From Sarcocystis neurona (lineage: Eukaryota > Apicomplexa > Conoidasida > Eucoccidiorida > Sarcocystidae), in NCBI GenBank assembly GCA_000727475.1, contig KL647302.1:685449-749448 (forward strand): 64,000 nt of DNA. The letters are read 5' to 3'. The translations under genes were made by a program, and so were the position numbers. The notes beneath the pieces were generated by a model that made no database searches, was not told the origin of the DNA, and worked only from the letters and a program-made list of their open reading frames with translations. Of the stretch, positions 23,201 through 31,846 are shown piece by piece (the stretch's first letter is position 1; every line of letters starts with the position of its first letter).

Positions 23201-26200
23201 TCTGCTTGTGTGCACGTGCATCTCCCTCCTTGCATGCAGCGCCCTCTCCCCCAAGGCCGGGCCACTCACGGCGCCAACAGGGAAAACGATCTGCGGGACC
23301 TGTGTTGGTGAGTGTATACCTATGTCTACACATGCGTATTGCAGCTGGGTTGAATTGACCTAAGTCTATATAATATGCGTGTACATCACCCTCAGCTGTA
23401 GATATCACTACGGCTGTGTGTGTGTGTGTCTGCTACCGCAGTGCTGGGCGTCGCCGGTCACCCGGCCCCGCGGGCCTGGTAGCGGTGTCAACTCTGTGCG
23501 CGCGGCGGGGTGCCACATGCCTCTGTGCACAGAGTCGTGCGCGGGCCTCTCCCCTCTCACGAATTAGGGATGTCTACTACGTTTTACAGCGCGGCTTCCA
23601 TATCGGTAGAGAAGGGCATGCCGTTTTCTCGCTCCGTATATACACACACACGTGGATACATGCGTCTTCTACAGCTTACGGCGTGATGTGTACATTCGGT
23701 ATAGAGGGACATATTATTTTCTCGTTCGAGTGTATACACACACACGTGGATATATGTGTGTTCATTACGTACGTGTGAATAGGAGGTAGACACGAGCTCC
23801 TACGTCTATCACATATACCCACCCCTACGCATATATGTAGGACTCGGGTGCACACACACGTGCTTTTCCCCTACTCTGAATCTACACAACGCCTACATAT
23901 CTACAGCTGACAATAACGTATACGCATATTATAAATGTGAGGTCACCGCAACCCAGCTGCGTTACCCATGTTTACACATGCGTGTACACCCACCGACACA
24001 GGTCTGCAGATCGTTTTCGCTGTACGCTTCGCGAGTGTGCATTTGTCCCTATTCTTAGGTGTCCCCATGTTGACATCCTGTGAAGCGTGGCTATGTCTGT
24101 ATCTGTGTGTTGCCTGTCCTGTGTTCCCAAGGAGCAAACGAAGCGTCCCTCTCCTTCCTTTTTCTTCTGTCACGTGAGGCCTTCGGCTTTTTCCTGTCTC
24201 TCTCTCTATCGATCTCTATGTATCTGGCTTACAAAACCCACGTGCCCGCGACGGCACTGAGGCTGCCGAGGAGATTGCGGACGAGAGTCTGCGCAGGCAC
24301 GGTACGTTCCGGTTGGCCTGCCAGCCACAAAGCTGCGTCCATGATGCTGACGTCTGTCGTCGCAAAATCGGATAGCGTCTGCTGCAGCAGATACTCTCTG
24401 CAGAGAATATCGATGCTAGGCGTGGCTAGGAAGTGCGCGAAGGCTCGAGATTTCTGCTGAATCTGCTCCGTCGCCACTTCCCTGTATTGCTGCAGGCGCT
24501 GCCCCTGCACCTCGTCGGCGGCTCTGTTGTACCGCCCCGCCAGCGACCGCAGGCTGTTTGCCCACGCCCGCACTCGCGCCTGCAGGAGTTCCACAGTCGT
24601 CCCAAGCTGCGCAGAGCAGCACACAGCAGAACGACAGAGGCGGGAAACGAGACGGACATCCAGCACGAAGAACGATAGAGAGCAACGCAGGATGCAGGAC
24701 AATGAGAGGCTGGGAGATGGGTGGACAGCACATGTGAAGACAGCACTTTAAACGGATAAATGTCATCAGTCGAGAAAGCAGACGTGGGAGACGAAGACGA
24801 CGAAAAAGAGGACAGGGAGGATATAAGACAATCGAAGTGGTTCTCGTCTTTGTTGCGTACGAAAGAAGAAGAGGTGCGGCAGCAGACGAACAGGCACAGA
24901 GAGAGAGGCGGCACGTGGACGGGACTGCAATGAGACGCCGCTCGAGCAGGAGCCAAGAAACCCACGAGTCAAATTTTTTAACGCAGACGTGTGCGTCGGG
25001 CCACGGATTGACACTGCAAGGAGGCAGCAGGGTGGGTGAGTGACATGATACGCGTGATATTTCATAAACGTATACATATATCTATATATAAAAAGACAAA
25101 GAGCAGAAGCTCCTGACACATGTAATTGTAGAAGCAACGACACTGGAAGCACCTGCTATACAACTCGAGACCGTCAGCAGATATTTTGTATAAGTGTACC
25201 TCCGTAGGCGGATAGGTACTCTCTACAGAGTCGTTCGCGCACTCCACTCGTCTGGACGGAGCATACAAACGGTTGAGAAGCCTGTTTACACAGACAGGGA
25301 CAGACGAAGCTGCTCGCTATTATAGTTAACGGATACGCGGATAGACACATATACGTAGAGGTCTATCTAGACGTGTAGACTCGTAGAGGGATCGAAAGAG
25401 GCATGTAGCTTGAAAGATCACGGAGCACACAGATATGTGCGCTGCAGAGAGAGAAAAAGGGAGAAAGCTAGCGAACGTCCTAAGTACCGGATGTGCGTGC
25501 ATATACATATATACGTATGTGCATACGCATATATATGTATATATATACATATATATATAGATAGATATAGACAGAGTTGTATAGATACAGGCACGTAGGT
25601 ATATGCACGTGTCGAAACAGCCAGGCAGCTCGGAAGACAATGGAGCATACGGACACGTGTGTACAGCGTGAAGGTGGACAGAGGATCAGGTACATGCGTC
25701 ATCACGATCGGCTTAAGAAATGCATGGCCATTCAGACACTGGCCATTGCACTGGCGACGCCGCTGAGCGGACTTACGGGCCCTTACATCTGCCTTGTCTG
25801 CGCAGAGGCTTTCTCCCCAGCGTTTGCATGAACGAACGTACTTGTGCCCGAATCACGTTATCAATGTAGCCGAACTTGCACATGTGCGCCTCCTCGTGCA
25901 AGAATACAAAACTAGAGTGTACATGCGCATATATGGGCGAGACGATGTATGTAGACACACACACGCATGCACAGATATGTATGAAGAGATATAAGTACAG
26001 GTCACATTTTTGAATATATATATATCTATGTGTATGCATAGGGAAGATAATATATATATTTTGGACATACATATATAGGATGGGCATATACGTGTGCACA
26101 TCTAAACATATACATATATACATATATATACATACACATATCCAATATCTGACAACACATACATGCAATGACTCCCGCGTTATGATGCATGTAGAGTCCC

Positions 26201-27985
26201 TCGGGACATCCCTTCACGCTCTGCGCACGGCTCTGTATGTCCCTGTATGTTGCGAATTGCTTGCCTATTTTCATGATGTTGTGCAGATCCACATATCTGG
26301 ACACCCCTAGACACACACATCAGTACGTACGTGTAGACGCATATGTTTACTTGTACACGTCGCTATGTAATTACAAATATAAATCCACTTACGTTTATTT
26401 CTAGGTTCATACATGTGTACATATATTCAGTATATATATATATATACATGAGTGTGGCCACATGTACTTAAGATACACGTAAACGTGGAAGCCGATTCGT
26501 GTACACATTTTTCTGCATTTGTATCGACTTATATATGGACAGTAAGTCGAGTGACGCATACATGTACGTGGCAAACGCGTGCGCTGCAGATGCCCCGTAC
26601 GCTTCATCTTACCTGCCGAATGCGCGCAGCGTCACTTCCGATCTGCAGCTCGACCTGCCTGAGTTTGCTGCCGAACTTCCTATGGAGCAGCACCGCTTCA
26701 AATTCTTCCTTCAAATCTTTTGATGCTTCGTGCAGCTCCATCACCGTGATCAGCGGAATATCCCCAACGGTTTCATTGAGCCGATCTCGAAGCGTGCTCA
26801 GTCGGTCCGTCCACTCCGCTGCATCACAGCACCAGCAGCAGCAGCAGCACCCGCAGCAGCACCCGCAGCAGCACCCGCAGCAGCAGCAGTACCACCAAGA
26901 GCAACACGTGCACAAGAAGCAGGATTGAGAACAACGAGCGCGCCGCCAGGAAAAGCGTTCTCACTATCAGCCACAGCAGCAGCACGGACGCCAGCAGCAG
27001 GAACACCCGGGGAGCCGCAGCAGCACTGGCAATTGCAGCAACGCGAGGGGCAGTAATAGCAGCACTGCTGCTACACACATACAGAGCAACCGCAGCAATA
27101 CGAGTGGCAGCAACGACAACAGCAGCGTCAGCAGCAGTAGAAACAACAGGGGCGGCCGTCGGAACACGAAAAGCTACAACGCCAGCAGCCGAAGGGTTGC
27201 ATCGAGCAGCACAGACACGTGCAAGACATCTCTCTGGTATGCACGAACAGACGGAGACAGAGAGAGACCGAAAGCGCCGCAGGAACGTCATGGCAGAACA
27301 ATCCACATATATGTCTAACTGCATATACCCACTACACTTGACTATTCAGAACCAAATACACACACACATGTATTGTATATATATATATATACGTATGGAT
27401 GCACACACATACACACACACACACACACACAAACACACACAACAACACACAGGTCTGAGAGCGGGCGGGGCAACACGCAGGACCCTTGCAGACAAAAGAA
27501 ATGTGTGACGCTTCTTCATTTGATTGCCCGGTGAAGAGAAAGTGCACAGGTAGTTGCCTGTGGAGAAGAAAGCATCAACCAGTGACGATCTCAGATAGAA
27601 AAGAAACGTTTTTGCGCCGCCAGAGAAAGTTCTTTCTACTTCAACTGCTGTCTGAGAATGCTACTAAGAGTGCAATGGCACAAAAATGTAATCTTTCACT
27701 CCATTGCGCACAGGCGAGAAAGACTGCACACACGGCAGGCAGATATTTCCTGTCCATTTCGACGTGACAGGTGACCACCACCTTACCGGCATGCTGCAAC
27801 GCCGTGACCCGCGCCAGGTCGAGGACTTCATAGACTCGAATTTTGCCGGCGCGTATTAGCGTCTTGAGCACCTGGACATTCTTCAGCAGCAGCAACAGCT
27901 GCATGCGCTGTGACCGCACGACGGCAGCTACCTCCCCCAGAGTCTGCACCAGCACCGACAGCAGCCGGAGCAACGGAAAACGCGT
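14202..27985 (-). CDS. Large multi-exon gene for an unidentified, mainly helical protein
   Basis: Exons found by open frames between splice signals, 5' to 3': 27985-27787 (..KTLIRAGKIRVYEVLDLARV..), 26818-26613 (..STLRDRLNETVGDIPLI..), 26306-26159 (..VDLHNIMKIGKQFATYRDI..), 25911-25842 (FVFLHEEAHMCKFGYIDN), 24606-24233 (LGTTVELLQARVRAWANSL..), 22120-21923 (..RIDRTRLHLLPSISSIRVAL..), about 20240-20068 (..VEEYGYALKRSLLNSS..), 18250-17905 (..ENDTLLKPHSINYSKMAG..), perhaps 17568-17461, and 14582-14202 ending ..LEGLVIYVQLVHH and TAG. Phases agree for 27.9>26.7, 26.2>25.9>24.6 and 22.1>20.2>18.2. The joins 26.7>26.2, 24.2>22.1 and 17.9>14.6 are unresolved, so exons may be missing. The protein is rich in amphipathic helices with no transmembrane segment or catalytic motif I recognise. 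Vesicle-tether subunits were considered by general texture only. Introns carry CAG and TA repeat. The 5' end is not defined. Confidence 0.6.
15198..15302 (+). repeat. Left copy of the gap-flanking duplicate
   Basis: TA microsatellite followed by GAAGCGTACATG..ACGTATGTCTG. Base-for-base the same as the copy at 15873-15975 as far as can be compared. Confidence 0.95.
15303..15872. other. Assembly gap (570 N)
   Basis: All positions are N. The 79 bases before the gap (15224-15302) are identical to 15897-15975 after it, and both are preceded by a TA microsatellite. The gap therefore probably separates two overlapping contig ends. Confidence 0.98.
15873..15975 (+). repeat. Right copy of the gap-flanking duplicate
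   Basis: Starts inside the TA microsatellite immediately after the gap and repeats the left copy to the base, then continues into new sequence. Confidence 0.95.
15976..17440. other. Intronic or intergenic microsatellite DNA
   Basis: ACACGTGTGCATGC-type alternating sequence and a CT run at 16797-16819. It probably lies within an intron of the minus-strand gene ending at 14202. No exon recognised. Confidence 0.5.
18300..20010 (+). repeat. CAG-rich block, probably intronic
   Basis: CAG/GCAGCA triplets between the minus-strand exons at 18250 and 20068, so it reads CTG in the sense of that gene and is best explained as an intron. Open frames are low complexity. Confidence 0.75.
20240..20650 (+). 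repeat. CAG-rich block, probably intronic
   Basis: Begins immediately upstream (minus sense) of the exon ending at 20068. CAG, GCA and AGC triplets, with a sub-repeat containing GTACGGGAACAGCAG. Confidence 0.75.
21410..21850 (+). repeat. CAG-rich block, probably intronic
   Basis: CAG/GCAGC triplets just downstream (minus sense) of the exon donor at 21923. Confidence 0.7.
22200..24230. other. Probable intron with microsatellites
   Basis: A GA run at 22236-22264, TA-rich and ACACGTG-type repeats. Two very small splice-bounded pieces on the minus strand (about 23269-23307, reading VPQIVFPVGA before GTGAGT, and TLGDL before GTGAGT near 23190) may be microexons but are unproven. Confidence 0.4.
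23603..23775. repeat. Diverged ~94-bp tandem duplication
   Basis: TCGGTAGAGAAGGGCATG..TTTTCTCG..CACACACACGTGGATACATG at 23603 is repeated with changes from 23696 (TCGGTATAGAGGGACATA..TTTTCTCG..CACACACACGTGGATATATG). Confidence 0.75.
26826..27180 (+). repeat. CAG-rich block with a 15-bp sub-repeat
   Basis: CACCCGCAGCAGCAC-type units at 26843-26880, followed by mixed GCAGCA triplets. It lies in the intron between the minus-strand exons at 26818 and 27787. Confidence 0.8.
27409..27452 (+). repeat. CA microsatellite
   Basis: ACACAC run interrupted by AAACACACAC and AACAACACACA, preceded by a TA run at about 27377-27391. Confidence 0.85.
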
Positions 27986-28759
27986 CTTCAGTGCATTCAT
28001 CGGTCAAGAAAAGGAACTGCGCCCTCTCTGCTCGGATGATCCGCAAGGAGATATGTCAGAGACAGAGTTGCTTCGGCTTGAGGTAACTACCGGCTCGGTG
28101 TGTCGAGGTAATCCTCATCACGTACGCGTGGACGACGAAGAATACCAGGAAAAGACAGGTCTGTCTCTCTGTGCAAGCGAGGAAGCAAACCGACTGTCTG
28201 CACACATTACAGCACGTATCCTTCTGTCTACAAGGCCTTCAGCTTGGAAAACTGCGCGTCTTTTTCAGCCAGGCGCCAAGTGCGGACAGTTCTCTGCTGC
28301 TTGTTGCATGCAACGACATATTCCAGCGCATGTTCTGGGGGAGTGGGACCTGCTTGACGCGCCATTAACTGTCTTGTGTGTGCGCACAAGAACGGGGTGA
28401 CACAGGCCTCCTCCTGTGCTGGAAGGAACCCCGGGACGGCAGAGTGCCACATATGCGCCTGAGTGTTTGCATGCAGAGAGCGGAAGACAACGCCTTTCTT
28501 CCATCAAAATGAATTCTCAGCGTCGGCCGTACAACCGCACACAGGAACAGATTCCACGTGTGTGTACAGTAGTGCACACAGGAGCAGCCTGCGTGTGCTT
28601 CTATCTTCCTGTACGCTGAAGTAGACTTCATAAAGCCTGGGCTTTCAGATCGGCTACCCGCCGCGACGCTGCACTCGGCGAAGTTGTAAGGGTTCGCCAA
28701 CGCAGAGCCGACTGTGTGTGGAAAGGGGTGGTGTTGCTGTTCATGAAAAGAGTGGTCGT

Positions 28760-28990
28760 CTCAGAGCACAGGCAGCAGCGGCGAGAGTCATACGCGCACT
28801 GCCCAGAGTAGTGAGGCAGCTGCAGTAGCACTGAGAGAAGCAGCAGGGGGGCTGGGATAAACGGCAGCAGCACTGCTGGGAGAAGCAGCGGCAGGGCTGC
28901 GATAAACAGCGGCAGCAGCACTGAGAAGAAGCAGCAACAGCAGCAGCACTGAGAAGAAGCAGCAGCAGCGCTGCGAGCGGCAGCATTAGT
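28760..28990 (+). repeat. CAG-rich block
   Basis: Repeats of GCAGCACTGAGAAGAAGCAGC-type units (three or four copies) within CAG triplets. No gene called. Confidence 0.75.
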
Positions 28991-29022
28991 GAGGGTGGAA
29001 GCCGCAGGAGTAGGAAGGCTTC

Positions 29023-29262
29023 TTATGCGACGACTAGTCCTACAGGTAGTCGCCGTTTTATCAGCAGTCGTGGTCGGAGTAGCTGCACTACGACTCGAAT
29101 GAAACAGTCTTCGACAACAAAAAGTGCAACAGACTGCGGTAGCAGCAGGTTCAGAGGACCCCTAGTGGAAGTAACTTTCTGCTGTAGTCTTGCTGCAAGT
29201 CTCAACGGCAGTGCTTTACATGTAGCACATACACAAAATATCTGGACTGCCATGACAGTAAA
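29023..29262 (-). CDS. Possible coding exon or fortuitous frame
   Basis: Following an acceptor TGTCATGGCAG on the minus strand, the frame reads VQIFCVCATCKALPLRLAAR, LQQKVTSTRGPLNLLLPQSV, ALFVVEDCFIRVVVQLLRPR and stops after LPVGLVVA. It sits between the CAG block at 28.8 kb and the AGT block at 29.5 kb, on the same strand as the 14-28 kb gene. No supporting downstream donor was found. Confidence 0.22.
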   Translation of the reverse strand, partial: FTVMAVQIFCVCATCKALPLRLAARLQQKVTSTRGPLNLLLPQSVALFVVEDCFIRVVVQLLRPRLLIKRRLPVGLVVA

Positions 29263-29329
29263 TTCTCCACATCGTAATACATGAGACATTGTACTTTTGA
29301 GAAGCAGTCTACTATAATTTTCTTACCTC

Positions 29330-29880
29330 AGCAACTACTTGCTTTCAATGTCGTGCGGTAACACTAGTTACAGTAAAACTAGAGCTGGTAGTAGTGTTTA
29401 TAGTAACAGGAGTCGTGGTTGCCATATTTGCAGTAGTACTGGCACGAGCAGCGGTCTCCCAGATATTTTCGAAAATGTGCCACTAACAGTAATAGTAGTA
29501 TTAGCAGTTGTAGTACTATTTGGAGTGGTAGTAGTAGTAGTAATAGTAGTAGTAGTAGTAGGTCTTAGTAGTAGTAGTAGCAGTAGTAGTAGTAGGTCTT
29601 AGCAGTAGTAGTAGTAGCAGTAGTAGTGGTAGTAGTAGTGGTAGTACTGGTAGTAGTAGTAGTAGTGGTAGTAGTAGTAGTAGTAATAGTAGTAGTAATA
29701 GTAGTAGTATGAGTATGAGTATTAGGTTCTAGCAGTCGGAGGAGCAGCACTATTTGCAGGAGTATTAGCAGAAATGGAAAAAATACGTGGTACGCGTAAC
29801 AGTAGTTGTAGGTAATGGTAGTAGCAGTTGCTGTAGTAGCAATAGTCGTAGTAGTCGTAGTGGTAGTAGAAAAGCACATA
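29330..29880 (+). repeat. AGT/GTA trinucleotide block
   Basis: GTAGTAGTAG with occasional AATAGT and GGTAGT, densest at 29525-29710. A different triplet family from the CAG blocks on both sides. Confidence 0.88.
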
Positions 29881-30039
29881 GTAATATTAAGCTAGTACTG
29901 CCCGTGAGTGTAGGGTTTCGACGTGCTTACGTGAGATCGGAGACCGTTTTGGCGGACGATTTCATCCCACAGCGAATTTCTCATTCGCAAAGCTCGCTCA
30001 CTTATTATTGCTGGGTAACGCATGCACACAAGCGACAAT

Positions 30040-30450
30040 AGCCGCACAGCCGCAACAGCAACAGTGCAACACCACTGGCTTCCACAAAGCAACAACAGCA
30101 GCACCATCGCAGAAGAGCGGACCCAGCACCAGGACAGCAGAAGCTGCACCGCCCGAACCGCAGCATCAGCAACAGTGCAGCAGCAGCACCAGGGTCAGCG
30201 CACCCGCAGCAGCACCACCCGTGCAGCAGCAGTGTCAGCGTCAGTGAAGCAGTAACAGCAGCACCGGTGAAGCGGCAATATCAACGTTAGCGCAGCAGCA
30301 ACAGCAGCACCGGCAAAATAACGGCACCGGTGCAATAACGACATCGGCACAGCAGCACCAGCCTCAGCACACCAAGAGCAGCTCACAGCAAGAGAAGCAG
30401 CGCAGCCAGAGGGGCAGCGCCTGCAAGAGTAGCAATAAAAAGAAAGCGGT
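30040..30450 (+). repeat. CAG-rich block
   Basis: CAGCAGCAC/GCAACAGCA triplets. Low-complexity frames only. Confidence 0.8.
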
Positions 30451-30539
30451 ACACAGCACTACAGGCACGCACGGTCAAGCGCACCCCATACACGTCGAAG
30501 CGCGCCGAAGTAGTGCGATATAAGAAGACGTCTCAGAGC

Positions 30540-31840
30540 CTCTGCTTGTGCATGCATCTATCTGTCTACCTATCTACATAGACATGTATATACATACACA
30601 TTTACTTATTTACGTCTATATGCCTGTGTGTACCTCTGCAGGCACACAAAAACAGATGGCTGTACACGAGCGCGGAGAGCGCTAACGTGTCTACTTCCGT
30701 ATTGAAGAAAACTTGGGAAAGCAGGATGGGGAGTGAGAGATCCGGTAGTAGAGCTCCACACAGGCCGTGGCCATCGCATAAAAAAGAAAGCAACATGACA
30801 CACGTTCGCAGCCCTACACGTTAAAGAGATTATCTGAAGGTGCAGGCATGCATGCATGTGTATACATGTATATATATATATATATATGAATCTGTATATA
30901 TGTTGTGTATATGTCTATGTAAGAATATGCATATATGTGTATATACTTACATATACATATATATGTATATATATACGTACTTATGGACGTATGAATACAC
31001 CAACGTTTGAATATGGATATATGATTGCCCTTGAGCGTGGTTTACGCTCAACATACATACATACTAAGTATGTAGACACCACTGTACAAAGGGGCACACA
31101 TGTACGTATGTGGATGCCCACTCATACGCGTACGGTTTTATATACACGTATACATATATATGTATAAAACGTGTCTCCTCCAGTATACACGCGGACGTAG
31201 GAGATAGACACAAGTATACAACGGAGCATACGTGACTGTATATATGTAGATGAACTTCTGCATACACACGGTTTTACACACGTATATATACATAAATATA
31301 CGTAAGTGTATAAATTGCCTCTCCTCCAATCTACACGTGCGCCGGTACGTACCGGTGTACGTATGGTGTGGGCCATTGTCGAAGACTATCATGAACTGCA
31401 GAAGGAGGTAGCACTGATGCACTAATGTGCGTGGCTTTGACGCTGCTGAACTACTTTCCTGTCTGTCTCTCCGTAAGGCGTATACGTATAGATGCACGTG
31501 CATATTTACGTATCCACATGAACTCGTCCACGCCTGATATGCACATACATATGTATATGCAAGTCGAGCAAGCACACGCGTACGCAGCCGCCGCCCAAAA
31601 GCGAGTCTCTTCTTCCACCTTGTAACTCTTCTTCCTCCCTCTGCATATGTACAGTCCACAGGTATACGTGTATATATATATGTATATATATGTATATCGG
31701 AGCAAGCACCAGGCAACTACATATAGACTCACATATAAACTCATATATATATATATATGTACATATGTGCGTCATGAATACAGAGGTATGTATATATAGA
31801 CATATGTGTCGAGACACGCACGCGTGCGGATGTGTCTGGT
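30540..31840. other. TA- and ACGTGTAT-rich non-coding region
   Basis: TA microsatellites at 30870-30890, 31670-31695 and 31744-31758 with alternating purine-pyrimidine DNA between. Short frames only. Confidence 0.6.
31132..31343. repeat. Diverged ~140-bp tandem duplication
   Basis: CGGTTTTATATACACGTATA..GTGTCTCCTCCAGTATACACG from 31132 is repeated with changes from 31269 (CGGTTTTACACACGTATATA..CTCTCCTCCAATCTACACG). Confidence 0.7.
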
Positions 31841-31846
31841 TTTGCG

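Noticed and set aside
22722..23363. 213-codon plus-strand frame, hydrophobic and Cys-rich
   Set aside because: It is pyrimidine-rich DNA read as F/L/S/C. It lies in what is probably an intron of the minus-strand gene, and no motif is present.
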